From positions 387,815 to 451,814 of the forward strand of contig VYZI01000121.1 of NCBI GenBank assembly GCA_013397695.1: a stretch of DNA of 64,000 nucleotides, written 5' to 3'. A model generated the notes under the pieces. It did not search any database. It was not told where the DNA came from and saw only the letters and a program-made list of their open reading frames with translations. Each line of letters starts with the position of its first letter. Position 1 is the stretch's first letter. Below, in pieces: positions 14,001 through 27,080 of this stretch. This DNA comes from Centropus unirufus. Taxonomy: Eukaryota > Chordata > Aves > Cuculiformes > Centropidae. The position numbers and the translations under genes are program-made.

Positions 14001-17000
14001 TATTTTTCTCAATGAAATCTACTACACATGCACCTCAAGAGACTTTGAGTTATCACAACTTCCCTCTTGATAGGGAGAGGCACCTGTGGAATGCATACAG
14101 TGAGCGCTGGTGGATAAGGAAGGCTGGTAGAACAGCTTGTTACGCATGGTAAATCTTGCTGCAGACGCCTCTCCCTGCAGTCATGGAAAAAACTGGCATG
14201 ATGCAGCATTCTGATGTGCTAATTGCATTTTTTATATGCTAAACAGTTTTCTGAAGTATAATTTGAACTCTAGCTCAAAGCAAGAACATACTTTTAAACT
14301 GAAAATAGCTGAAAAAAGAATTCCAAGTTTAACTTATGTTTGTTAACAGAAGTCTCATTGCTGTTATTAGTCATGGGAAAAGATTAAGCAATTGTTTGAG
14401 GGGATAAGTTTGATTTCGCCCCTTGCTGTGGGCTAATAGGTGTTTAGGAGCTGATTCTGGAGAAGAGTGGTAACAGTTGGGAACCGTGTAGCTCTAATGT
14501 CTTAATCTCCTTCTGCCTTGTACTCGGGATGCTGAGTGTGCTGGGAAACTAGCTAAAGCCTGGCTGGAAGAGCTATGAGGAATGTAATTCCCGGTGGAAT
14601 GTATTTATTGGATTTGTGAGAAATCAATGTGAATGTATGCTGCAAGGTCTGGGTAGGCTCAGCTGTAAACAGTGTAATGGGGAATTTAGTGCCTCCAACT
14701 CGTTCTTCAACCACCACGTGCCCATGGTGCCGTATAGCTTTGTAACAGAGGCTGTTGAAGTTCTCTGCAGTTCACTTTGCTGTTCTAGTGGGCTCCTCTC
14801 ACCACCTTCTAGCCTTGCTGGCTGACCTTTGCTTGACAGGTCTTAGAAACCTTGTTTGTTGTGTTGGACCATACTCCTAATCTTCGCATACGAACACCTG
14901 GACAGAGCTTCATGTGAAAGTCCTTTCCAGCCTGTGTATGGCCTGAGTGGGGTTACTCAGGAGCTTGGGTATAACTCCAGAAACTGCTCTGTCAGAGTGG
15001 AGGGCTGATGGACTCAAAGTGGAGCTGGTGTGCTCTCTTTTGTCTGACTATTCCAGCTCCTAGGGATGCAACTTGCCTCCCTAATCTCTTAGAAGTCAGA
15101 TTTCGGTGTGAGTGCTGGGAGGCTGATTAATAAGTAGGGCTTGAAGTATTTTTCAAGCCTTTTTATAGGAATAGCTCTCAGCAATCAGGAGATAAAGAGC
15201 GCATATTCTGGTTGATTTCCTTATGAAATAAAATGCATAATATCTTGTGCTCAGTGTTTTGAAGGTGTAAAACTTGTTTACAATGTATGGAGCTAGTTAA
15301 GTTGTATGTGCAGCTTTACTTTGGCAGTGGTTATGGACTGAATATTAATGAGAAATAGGAAATAGCTTTGAATAAATGCATAATACAAGCCAGTCAGGTT
15401 TTGGAGGGGTGTGCAGAGGACAACATGCTCATAGAGGGCAAAAAATATCTCTTATGGTGTTCTAGATTCTGTTCTAGTGATTCTAAGGCTTGCTTCCATT
15501 GCCAAGAACTGGATGTTGATTTACTGTAACATGGATAAGTGTAGGGTAGGGCCCAGTACAGCGACTGAGTAACTCTACGTGAGGTGGGCCATGAGGTACT
15601 GACCTGTCACAGCTGTGTAATGGGTTGTAACAGCAGGATATGAAGATCTGATTAAATGCAAGGAATTCATTTAGCCAAAAGAGGTGGCCTAAGCTGCCTT
15701 CAGTGGCAGCATCTTTGAACATCTAAAGTGGTTTGCCCTCTTCTAGAATTTTATTATCATTCATCAATCTGAAACAATTTATTTTCCGGCTTTCACAGCA
15801 TTATTTCATAAACTTTCCAATTCTGTCATAAGTTCCAGAAACTCTATGTGTAGCACTGTTTAGTGCAAAAAGCTTTTGTTTTCTTGTATTTTACTCTGCT
15901 CCCTCATGTCTTAGAGTTTCATCCGAGATTGTTTACTGTGGAATCAAGTTCCTTGCTTCCCTTGTACATACTAATTGTGATTTTTGGCAGAGGTCTGTTA
16001 GACCTCTGTTAAAAAAATTGTTCTGTATTCCCAGTGAAGTTTAGGTTCTTCCTTGTTTAGCCCCAACTGTTCCAAGGAAGTGACTAAAAATGACAATATT
16101 CAAGGAGATATTTGCTTGAGGATATTAAATGTAAGTGAAGAACATAAAAAAATGTAGCCCATGATGTACACATCTGTTCTTCTCCTTCCTGAGCAATTGA
16201 AGGATTGAATCCAAAAGTGTCAAGACACTAAATATCACAAAATTAAGGAGGGAATTTTGGAGCTGGGGGCACAGAACAAAGCTGGTCTATGTTGGTGGCT
16301 TGTTCCAACACAGAAAGAAGGAAACTCTGGGCATGTATAGCTGGAATGTAGCTTTCCTTTCAATATAGCCCAGCTCTGTGGTTAGTGAGCCAGAGATGTT
16401 TGGCAGAGTTAGGGGGGATTTATTTACATGCAATTTTATTTTCAGACTACTTCTTACTATTTTGACACCTCTTGGCAATTTTTCCTAAGTGCTTAAACAG
16501 CACATTACTGTGAAGAATGTTTCTAAGCAGCTACATGTTTAAACTGGGTAAGGCTTATTTAGTGTGTGACTTCTGGCTCTGACAGCATTTATTTCTCTAA
16601 ACGATTTCTGCTAAATGAGTTATTTCTCAGTTAGATTGAGCAGGCTCCTACACTTGCATCTTCTTTTCCATTTGCATTTTCTTTCTGCCAGTGTCAATCA
16701 TGCAGCTCCCTAGGTAATGGATGCTTTTAGAAGTCAAATGTTTCTTGACACAGCGTGCAACAGAAGGGGCAGGAAACCGCAGAAGGCAGAGGAGAACCTT
16801 GCAGCTTTAAGCTGTTGACTGACATAGGCAGCTGAATGAGATGAACAACTGTATTTCATTTTACTCTTGTGTTTTCTAATGAATGGGAATTAATTCATAA
16901 AGCAGCAGAGACGGGAATGGGCCCGAATAATGGTATTTCTAGAAAGAGTCTTTAGGATTCTCTAATGCAGTGGGCTTTACCTGCCTGAAATCCTTACTGG

Positions 17001-18862
17001 ACACCACCAGTGTCTGAGGAAAGGACAAGGGAGGTGTTTAGACTTGATTTGAGGGGCTGATGGTGTGTGCTGTTTTACCTGCGAGCTTCTGATTATGTAT
17101 TCTGGTGTGGAATGCCTACAGATGGGGTTGCTCTAAGAATGATTCTCTTAAGTCCCATAGGAGATAAGCCCTTCTGCCTGAGCTTCTCTTGCCTTAGATG
17201 CACACTGAGGAAAAGGGAAGAGTTCTTGTTAAAACAGCTCCGCTATCACTCTGTGCATTTCATGGTAGGTAGGGAAAACTCATTTGCATTGTTGGGTGCT
17301 GGGTTTGCCTCTTTCCTGTGTGGATGCTGCTGTGGCAGAGCTGTTCTGTGATGCTGAGCTTTGTGCTGGGCATGCAAGTTTCAGGAAAAGACCTGAAGAG
17401 GCTGTTTTGCTTGTAACCGGGGCTGTTTATTGGTAGATTGAGGCATGGGTTAGTTGCTGCTGTTGAGGGCTTTACTGTCTTGCTTCCTACAACAACCACC
17501 TGCACTGGTTTGCTCTTATGAATGCTACCCCTTCTTGGTCTCAATTCCTGAAATGCCTGAAAGTGTAACAAAAGAAGTCATTATCAGGCTCAGCAAACTC
17601 TTGAGATAAGGCTACACTGCGAAGGGAGGCAGGCAGCTGATAACATCCATCTGCCTTAGAGTGAAAGCTGACTGACATGACAACAACCCTGCTGTCCCCT
17701 GTGGGGTTGATATTGTCTGGTGGTGGTCGAGTCATAGTTTCAAGAATGGTAATTCCAATGAACCCCCGTTCTTAGCCAGAATGTCTTTGCACCCCAAGTG
17801 CAGCTCAGTGATCCTTCACACTTGGTCTTCAGAGCATTGCATGGATCTAGGCTCTTTCTGACTCAATTCAATGAAGTGCTGCCTGTTTAACACTGCTTAG
17901 CGAAAGAAAATTCAAGCTCAGGTTAGGAAAACTGTGCTCCTTTGGTAATTGGAAGTTTGCTTCCAAACAATCAATAACAAATGTCATAAAGTACCAATCT
18001 ATTCAGAGAATTAATTGGAGATACTCAAGAAAAATTAATAATGGATGTTCAAGTGAGTTCCTTTTTAACTTTGCAAGAATATTAAAACAAAGTAAACATC
18101 AGAGGAATTATACTAAAGCAGACAAACTGTGGGGAAAACTAAGTACGCAAACTAGGGAGCTGCATAAATCTGCATGTTATTAGGTGGAGGAGAGATTTGG
18201 AAATTAGATGGGCTGAATGTTAAGTATAACAAACAGAAAATTGAAATGAAGAGAGGTGGTAAGTGGGGGAAAAAAGGTGTAGTGTGCAGGAGAAACTATT
18301 GCAGGCATCCTTGTTGGACTGCGGCTTTCCATAGCTGATAATGTACATGTGTGTAATATTTCTAATTTATCCAGTTTTCTGTGTATGAGGAGAAATACTC
18401 AAAGGCTGGAATAACCAAATTATTTTATTAGACACCTCTGTAATTAAACAATTGTATCTTTACCTCCTACCACCCCAGGTTTGGTTCTGAGGAATTTTGG
18501 CTTAGAGGCAAGTAATTTGTGTTCTGTTTTGCTCCTATACTTACTGAAAACAGCTTCTTCAGGACACACTCCAAATGTTGTTGCTGCTGAATGTCTGTGA
18601 ATGTTTTTCCAGGTGCTTACAGCAATCTTACTTCATTTTCTGGATAATAAAAACTGATCACCAAAAAGCTACCGATTTGAGGTTGTGGACAGTATCTTAC
18701 AAAGGATCTAATTTTAAAGTGCATGCTGAGCAGAGGACTAGGCTATGTTCTTAAGTGATTTTGATAGACTGGTTATCAGGCCTGGATGTGCAATATTCAC
18801 ACCTTCACCTTAGGGCTTTGGTCAAAATGAGATGCCAGATACCGTAAGTACAGGCTTTGTGT
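11091..18862. other. non-coding, no gene seen
   Basis: No gene is supported. The longest open frame is 202 codons on the minus strand (13,163-12,555). It has no recognisable domain and is within what chance gives in 64 kb. A short hairpin lies at 15,988-16,008. The stretch around 16,860-16,990 is AT-rich with no obvious repeat. CR1 remnants are not evident here. Confidence 0.55.
15988..16008. repeat. inverted repeat, 9-base arms, followed by T-T-A7 tract
   Basis: The arms CAGAGGTCT (15,988-15,996) and AGACCTCTG (16,000-16,008) flank the loop 'gtt' and are followed by 'ttaaaaaaa'. The shape resembles an intrinsic terminator, but this is eukaryotic non-coding DNA with no gene ending here, so I read it only as a hairpin. 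Confidence 0.6.
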
Positions 18863-19070
18863 ATCATGGAATAGTTTGTGTTGGAAGGAACCTTAAATCC
18901 CATTCAAACCAAACCACTGCCATGGGCAGGGACACCTCCCACTGCATCGGGTTGCTCCAAGCCCCATCCAGCCTGACCTTGAACACCTCCAGGGGTGGCG
19001 CAGCCACCACTGCTCTGGGCAACCTGGGCCAGTGTCTTCCACCCTCACAAGAGAACTCTCCTTCATATAC
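18863..19070 (-). repeat. CR1 LINE fragment, antisense
   Basis: The + strand carries the reverse complement of the avian CR1 3' region in order. It shows 'atcatggaatagtttg', 'ttggaaggaaccttaaat', 'ccatgggcagggacacctcc', 'gttgctccaagccccatcc', 'cttgaacacctccaggggtg' and 'ctctgggcaacctgggcca'. It is about 200 bases long and moderately diverged. Confidence 0.9.
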
Positions 19071-19194
19071 AGCTGTGTTGTTTTTTGGGTTTTTTTAATG
19101 TGGTGTCATTAGGTACTCTGGAAATGATTGAATGTAGCTGATTGATAGCTGGCACAACCCCCTGAATATGAGTTTGGCTGGATCTTACATAATG

Positions 19195-19223
19195 GCTCCT
19201 AAATGAACTACTCATTTAGGAGC
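19195..19223. repeat. perfect inverted repeat, 12-base arms
   Basis: The arms GCTCCTAAATGA (19,195-19,206) and TCATTTAGGAGC (19,212-19,223) are perfect reverse complements separated by five bases 'actac'. The hairpin lies about 120 bases downstream of the CR1 fragment ending near 19,070. It is not part of any gene I can see. Confidence 0.85.
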
Positions 19224-22200
19224 AATCAAAAGATTGCTTTGTCTGTTGTTACTGTGGTGAAGTCAAGATCTCTGCTCTTCATCCGCTTGGCTGAGGTGTT
19301 GTTCCTGCATCTTCTCACCATATATCTCTTTCCTTTCTTCTTAAGGCACAAAGGTGTTTACCGAAATGCTCAAGGACTTGGATTTATTTCCAGCCATCAT
19401 TTTTGTGATAAACTTGCATTATTCATAAGGCAGCTTCTTCCAATTTATCACTTGCAGTGTTTTTCAGATGCACGTTGCAGTATCCAATAATGAAACTACC
19501 CTGCTCAGAATTACTTCCAGCTTGCTATTGTTAGGGAGTGTCTGAAATTGGTCCCGCTTTAATTCTTGTGCGATGAAGGCAAGTTGGGGGCCATCTGGAA
19601 AGTCAGAAGTGTTCTCTATTACTGCTAAAACCAGAGTGACTGAGGAGACGCACAGGGAGCTGTGCATGACTAGGCTGAGCGTAGTCCCTTGCATTTGCAC
19701 TGCAATGTGCAGTTGTTTCATTTTGAACATTGCTGTCTGCTCTGTGTATGAATGTGGGATCTGGACCCTGTAAAATGGGGTCTGTCATGTAGGCTCATGC
19801 ACAGCAAATGAAGAATTTCCAAAGGATAGGAAATAATTTGCTCTTAAACTCATAGAAGCCTGCAGCAGAGCTTTGCCCTGTGACTTGAGGTGGGATCTTT
19901 CCTTCCCTTTGTGCTCTTCAGTCATCATCTTGGTAAGAATGATTCTCACTCTCCCAGTGCTGCAAAAGCCCTGGCTGGATAAAAAGGATGTAAGGTTTAA
20001 CTATGCTGTGACAACTTGGAAGGAATTGTTGTATTTTCAGTTCTGTGATTTTTTTTTTCAGTGTCTCTTCTCTGTAGCAAAAACACAATATCCTGGGGAT
20101 GCTGCTGACCAGAGCACTGTTATGTTGTTCTTGATTAATGGCATAGTCTCCTTTCCTTGATGTGAATGTATAGCGCTTCACAGCTTGCCTGTCGCAGTGT
20201 TCAGACTCTAATTGTCACAATAAATGCAATGCAAGTGAAAATCTATTTAAGGAAGTACAGAGCAGCAAATGTCTAAACTCTGTTGTCATTCAAAACTGGT
20301 ATTAAATCTCAGCATAGTGTGTTTTCCAATTAAGTCTGAAGCATCACTTTCATTCTTCAAGCATGTCTCTTAAAACTAAACTTGCCAAATATATGGCTTG
20401 ACTGAACTGTTTGGGGAAATCTTTTTGGCTTTATGCTTTTCTCTGGAAAACTTGTTTTAGTGAGAAGTCTTGTAATTGATTAAACAGGAAATTAATGTGT
20501 GGATATGTTATAGTAAGTGCAAGAAGATTAAAGTTCTGCTGTCTCACATTTCATTATGAGCTTGAAATATGCCAGTGTTAAGATATTAAAGAAAGTGACA
20601 TTGGTATTTTTGAATTTTTGAAAAGGCTTCAGGGAGGGTGGGGAATAGAGATGGGAAAGAATCCAGCAGGAATTCTTCTCATTAGCATCATTCAGTCTTG
20701 ACTTGCTCTCCTTTTTTCTCTTCCAGCACTCCAGCTGTTTATAATCTTATTCGATGATGTAGAACTCGCTCTGCTTTCCTTTGACACAGACCTCCATTTT
20801 CTCCAATTGTAAAGAGCAGAAAGGCAAATAACTCGGTAGTTTATTGGCTAGATTTCAACATTTGTTTTGCATTTGTAAACTGAGTGCACTACAACATTGT
20901 TGGATTTATTGCTGCCTTGATATTAATAGCTCAGAATGGATATCCTGCCTCTTGCTGCTTCAACTTGTGGAAGTCAAACAGTTTTGGGGTGGTGTTAAAA
21001 GCAGTGGCATTCAATGTTCAGGTCAAAAAGATGATTATTAATGCAGGGAGAAATTACTAATTGGGCATCTTGTCGGACAATGACTTTTCTTAAGACTGCT
21101 GTGGGGTTACTTGTGGCAAGAAGTTGGGATGTCCTTTGAGGGGGGGAAACAGAACCCATTTGAAACGGGTAGTAATTGAATTGTTCTTCCTGGAAAAGCT
21201 TTATATACTTCCAATAGGAGACACAGCCCCAGCAGAGTTAAGTCCTGTTTCTGTAGGCTTGAGGGCTACCTGACACTCTTGTGTCAAGCTTTCACCAGCC
21301 TCATTAGACCCAGCCCTGTGTTAGCTTTACATGGAGCCCCACATGGCATGGATTGTGGCAATATTTTTTTCTGCTGAGGTTTGCATGTGCTCCTGTGTCA
21401 CTCGGTGAAATGTAAAAAGCATAAATGAGGACAGGCATAACCCAGGTGCAGGAAGAGAGGGCAGTGGTAGGTGTGCGAAAGGGCTGAAGGAATACTGGAA
21501 CAAAGACAAAGGACCTGGTAACCAGCTGAGGGAGCCATCAAGTCATGTAGATCTCGGGACACTGAGCTGCTGGTTGTTCGTGGCAGTTTTGGATAAATGG
21601 CAGTCTCCAAGGGACGGCACATCCCTAGTGGCACCCAGCAGCTGGAGGTGTGTGACCAAGACAAATCATGAAAACTTTACCCCATAAGTTCAGAATGATC
21701 TATAAAATGTAGCTGCGAGTATGACTACCTGTCACCCCCAGTGATTCATTTTGCTTTCTGAATTCCAGGCATTAAAAATAATGTGAAGGTGTTGCAGCAG
21801 AAGAGCTATGATCATGTTGGCCAGACAGCTTTGGAAAGACACCTCTTACTTTTCCTTCAAAGGCCATGGACCTGGAACTATGTGGTACACGGTTTCCCAA
21901 GGGAATGAGGAAATACTGCAGCAGCACGAACACTTTTGGAGAAGTTGAAATGTAAGAGGTAGATGTGTTATTTGTGAACTGAATGTTGGAGGTTCAAGTG
22001 CTCTGTCATTGTGTCCTAATTTTGGAGCAGTGGCAGGAAGAGTAATTGAGTAGATTTTTTTTTTCCAAGAGTACAATGCTTTTCTGCAGATCTAAGTGGG
22101 TAATTAAGAATTTAAAGACTGTACCTTAACTTTTCTGCTGTGTATTCAGAATTGTGCACCTGCAAGTATTGAGATTTGCTTTGGTTTTCCCAAGAAATGG

Positions 22201-25025
22201 TTGGCCTAATTAATATAAGTTGTGTCCTCACAGGTTAGCAATCGCAGTCTCAGAAGGATGTGCCATCTGAGATCTAGGTAAGGACAGTACGCCTCAGCTT
22301 TTTCAGTGATGCTAAGGCTGAAGCAGCTGCATTTGGAGATGTCTGACTTGATGCTGAGTCTTTGAAATGAATGGATGTTGGACAAGGGAGTAAGACATAG
22401 ATCTCCAAGAATGTGGGCTCTAATTCACGACGCATCGTGGGTTGCCAACATGCTTTCCCCCAAGCCCTACTTCATCCCAGCCTTTTCTAAGCAAGGCACT
22501 GTAGACCTGACTGATTTGTGTAAATCTGCTCTTAGCTTGACTGTGCCAGAGATGGATTTGTTCTTCAGTGGGGAGGTGCAATATAAAGGAGAACATGCTT
22601 GAGCACTTTAGTCCTGATGCAGTGTGGTCTCAGTGGCATTGGACTCCTCCAATGGGAAGGAGGTGACCTTGTATTAACTGTGTTGCAAGACTGTTTCAGA
22701 GCATCTTGCCCAATGTTCTCTAAATCCCTTTGCTGAAATGCTGGAGGTGTTGGCCTCCATCTGTGGGCTGTCTCGCTAGAGGTGGAACAGGGAAACAAAA
22801 AGCACTTGAACTGTTCAGCATGCTGCCTCTGTTCCCCTGTGACCCTTCTGTAGCACCTAATGTGCTTGTAAAGAGAGCTGACCTGGGGCTTGTTAATTAG
22901 TGTCCCTGCTTGATCCAAGTGGCTGGCCTTCTGCTTGTCAGGGCAGCTAGGCTGTAAAATCAGGCAGACAGCGCTGCCTTTCTAATGAACTGTTTAAAAT
23001 AAGTATCAATTAAAGCATTAAACAAGCTCTACTCCTGAACTAGCCTGACATTTTTTGTTGGTGCTTATTGAATTACAGATTGCAATAAAAGATGAGCCAT
23101 CAGCAGGGACCATTTGCAGCACAGCGGCACCGCTCCTGGTTTGCATTAGCAGCAATGGACGAGGGGGGAGATAATGGCTTGTGGAACCATGTGTAGAAAT
23201 GGTATGATTTCTCATTTCATTGTAAAGCTTAATGTTAACTGGACTCAAATTTATAGCCTCTTAAAAGGAAGCAAGCTCAGTCACAAGCAGCTTTCACTTT
23301 TCAAGTTGTTTGTGGAAAAGGCACTTAAAAGTCAAGTTGTGGTGGTGTTTGCATGCTTCATGGAAACTCTGAAGCAGATATTTAGCCAGGACAATGGTAA
23401 CGATGCTGTATGTTGGTGTTGAAATCGGCTTGGTGTAGGCAAGGATCAACAGAAAACTTCTCAGTGATGGAAACGCCCTGGCTGAGTCTTCCTGCTGCCT
23501 TCCTGATCCTGTAGGCAGCTGGGGCTCTACTGAGGGTACAGCAAGTGGCCACAGAAACAAAATTACCAGCCCCTTGTGCTTCAGTCTCAGGTAAGGCAGC
23601 CCTGCGTAGGAGCCATCTTTCTGGCAAGGTTCTACCCAGTCACTGTTCCTCTTGCAGCGTGCGGCGCAATAAACCACAGATGCGTTTCTCTGAGGCCACT
23701 TGCTTTAGTTATCAAGCTACTTTGATGCTTTATTTCCAACAGGATTTGTAGTTCAGAGGGAGTGGTTGACAGTGGGTGGGGGAGAGAACTTGCTTGATGA
23801 GTTTTTCAGCTTAAATGAACTCTGAATTCTGTGCTATGAAAAATAACATTAAAAGCCCATGTAAATAAGTCCTCTAAACAGCATCACTTTCCCACGTGGA
23901 TGTGAAATCCTCTGGAATGCTTTCCATAACCTTGGAAAATTAGGAAGTTGAGACAATAATATATTGTTACCACAAAAACCTATTGAAAATGTAGCAAAAC
24001 CCAACTCAGTAGTGAGAGTGGGAATCTGTTCTAATGTCATAATTGAGCAGGAATTCCTGCACCAAAAAGCTCTTTATTTGTAAATGCCCTTGCTTGGGAA
24101 GGCTTAGCAAGGACAGGAGTTGTTGTAATGGAGGGAAACAGGCTGTTTGTTTCCTTTTCAAGTCAACCATCTGGGAATACTTTGCTTGTGTAAGATTGGT
24201 TGGGTTTTTGGTAATTACTTTTTTTCTGTGACTGCCTCAATCCCTGTGTTTCTTTGGAAAAAAGCCCACAACTTAAATATGCATCTGCACAGAGGAGGTA
24301 ATTGTAGATAAATAACAGAACTGAGGTTTGCTTTCCTTTGACAGACTACCTCTGAAATAATGGGCTGAGTAAATGATACCAAAGCAGAATGCTTTGCTCA
24401 GGCCTTTAATACTGAAGGAATGGATTATTGTCATGCTTTGTTCTTGGGATTGCTCAGTAATTTGCTAACGCTGCTCTGAACACAGCAGCGGATCTGACTG
24501 CAACAAGGAAAAATAATCACATCCTGCTTCCTTTAGTCTCTCTTCACTGGTTACCAGTTCATTTGCAGTTGATTTTGGCAGTGCTCTTCATTTAAATTTT
24601 AGTCTGGGTGTTCATATTTTGCTCATATTTGTTGCTGTGTTGTTACACAAAACCCTATGTTCTTCAGCAAAAAGCACTGCTGTTGTCTAGTGCAGTGAGA
24701 ACAGTCTCCTGTAGGCCAGGTACTTCACTGCTGTTCACTTTGACCTCCGAGCTGTCTGGAGCCTTTCCTAGAACCACCCAGATTTGCTAAACAGCCTGTG
24801 CTGAGCAAGGATTTATTCCATGGTTTGGGTGTGACTCTGGAGATGTGCAGAAGTGCATTAGAAGGGTTTGGACTACATGACTGCAGCACAGAGAAGCTTA
24901 AGGACTGGGAGAGATGTTGGACTTGGCTTTCCTCTTGGGCAAGAAGAAAGCTTCTCCACTAGACAAGCATGGTGTTGTACTCTTTCCCTATTCGGAAGAG
25001 CAGTTTGAGCTCATGAATGAGTTTG

Positions 25026-25071
25026 TCTTCTCTTTGTTTGTATGAGGATCTTCTCTTTGTTTGTATGAGGA
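25026..25071 (+). repeat. perfect 23-base tandem duplication (two copies)
   Basis: The 23-base unit at 25,026-25,048 (pyrimidine-rich, ending 'tttgtatgagga') is repeated without a mismatch at 25,049-25,071. Because the copies are identical, the duplication is probably recent or polymorphic. There is no gene at this place. Confidence 0.9.
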
Positions 25072-26486
25072 CATACAGTTTTAAGGGCAGTCTCTTTCTT
25101 TCTCCTTCATCGCTGGTGCAAGTTCGGTACTGGAGTTTAGCTGTGCAAGGGCTCAAGTGCTAGCAGTGTGCTGCTTCCCCAAGCTGATCTTGCACTGCAC
25201 CCTTTATACACAGGGAGTAAAAGAAAAAGTCCATTAATAGCCTTATACCCCTAAAAGAGCAGACACAAAGGTTGATTTTTCCCTAGGTTTCACTGCTCTA
25301 TGATCATCTCTTATTCTAAGGCTATATTTGTCTTTATGGACTAGAGTGCAGAGCAAGACAGAGAATTTCTTGTTTCTCTTTGGGCTCTTCACTGTTCTTT
25401 CCCCAGCTATTGTGTTCTTTTGATGTTTAAGTCTTGTTCTGGTTGCCTTAAAAGGGGAGTTTCCATACCTGCTGTGACATTCAGAAAATACAGCATCTTT
25501 CTTCTGAACTTGTATTGCTCTTTTTCAGGTGGGAGTTTAAACTGTAATTTTCTTGGGTTGGATTCTGAAATGGGTTTTGGGTTGACCGAACACATCTGGG
25601 TGTTCAGAAGTAGAGTCTGAAAAAGAAAATAACACCCCCTGCTTTGAAAATCACTCTGTACTTCTCTTTGAATATAATTTGTTTTCTCAAGGCTCCTTTC
25701 CTTGCTAAGATTTCATGGACCCAGTGCTCAGACCTGTGTTTTTCTGCTCTTAGCTCACTGTGGGACTTCGAGCCATCAATTAGGCTGCAGTTCCATTTCA
25801 TGAAGGGTCTCAATTCTTCACCTTCCAATGATTGCAATGACAAAAGGAAGTTAGAATATTGAAACAAGAAGTTGAAAATGGGACTCTCCATGGCAGCCAG
25901 CATTAAGGCTTTCATATGAGCTAGCACTAGAAGAAACACTTGCCATTTGCTTAAGAATCAGTCCTTCGTGCCATCTACTTGAGATTTTACAGGATCCTAG
26001 AGCAAAGATAATATAGCTTTTGACAAAGTAACAAATACCTGCAAAAATCAGCTTATTTTTCTTTTATATTTTTAATATTCTTATTGTTTATTTTTCTGCT
26101 AGTGTCTTCTGCTGCCTTGGCCTTTTTTGGCAGGTTTTTCCTCAATACCATCTGCATGACAGCTTTCTCAAGGTGCTGCCTTTAAAGGAAAGGGGTTGAT
26201 TTTGTGAAACCAAAGCTTGGAAGTCCAAAAATGTTCCCTTGATGTGTTGTGGACACTTGGTATGATTTTGAACAAGCCCATTTAATTCTTTGTCAGTCCC
26301 TGACATGGAAAAGGAGGATAACGGTGGCCTCGTAACCTGGAATATGGTAAATTAATATCAGAGATGCTATGCTGTATGGCATAAGTACACGGATTGTAAA
26401 ACCTTTGTATCACACTAGCTCTAAAATTGCCTTTTTAATTTATGAGCAGGAAAATAATTAGCTCTGATGCACCAGAGCACAGAAGA

Positions 26487-26530
26487 GGGGGAGGGATCCT
26501 TGGGTTCAGGTTGGGGGTGGGGGGAAAGGG
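26487..26530 (+). other. G-run cluster, possible G-quadruplex
   Basis: Six runs of three or more G lie within 44 bases: GGGGG, GGG, GGG, GGGGG, GGGGGG and GGG. The loops between them are 1, 6, 8, 1 and 3 bases. One loop of 8 slightly exceeds the usual 1-7 rule, so this is a near-canonical quadruplex motif. No promoter or gene is evident beside it. Confidence 0.5.
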
Positions 26531-27043
26531 CAGTCTAAATTCTGCCCGTTGAACTACTTGCTAATGTTTCATCAAGTCCTGGTCTTGCCTGATGATGGGG
26601 ATTTCCAGCCATACATGTGACATTTGTCTTCATTGACATTTCTGTCTTTCCAGATGAGTGCCCTGACCAATTCTGAATGAATGGCTCTAACAAGGCTTGG
26701 TTTCTTAAGGCTTTCAGAGCACTTGATAAAGGTATCAGTTGTCAAGTGTTGTGTAGTTATAATTGAATTTGTCTGCAAACCCTCTTTATTTGACTGAAGG
26801 CCTAAAGCTTATTTTTGCTATGCTCACTTGATTATTAACTGGGAAGGTTATCCAGGCTGGTGCTAAGTATCCCCCCCATAGAAATGTGATTCTTGCTATT
26901 GCCCATCCCTGTCCTGAACCAGCTCATATTAATAGGGAATATTGTTAGCAAGGAATAAAACCCTGATATTTGATAGGGTTGGTTAGCATGAGTAACGTAA
27001 CCTGCAGGTATGGATAGTGCACATTTAAATGTGTATCTTGCTT

Positions 27044-27080
27044 CTAGAGATCCCTTCCAGCCTGTAGGATTCTGTGATAT
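27044..27080 (+). repeat. CR1 LINE 3'-end remnant
   Basis: The string 'agagatcccttccagcctg' followed by 'taggattctgtgat' resembles the sense 3' end of CR1 subfamilies, with the usual 'agaggtcccttccagcc' box and a 'gattctgtgat' tail. It is short, so the call is tentative. Confidence 0.55.

Larger units (their letters stand above)
19071..27043. other. non-coding, no gene seen
   Basis: No gene is supported. The block contains a 12-base-arm hairpin (19,195-19,223), a perfect 23-base tandem duplication (25,026-25,071) and a G-run cluster (26,487-26,530). The stretch at 22,950-23,170 looks like a possible conserved non-coding element: it is low in repeats and has several homeodomain-like ATTA cores. 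Open frames (127 codons or fewer) overlap on both strands and look random. Confidence 0.55.

Noticed and set aside
15988..16016. Hairpin followed by an A-tract as an intrinsic terminator
   Set aside because: The window is eukaryotic and no transcript ends here, so the bacterial terminator model does not apply.
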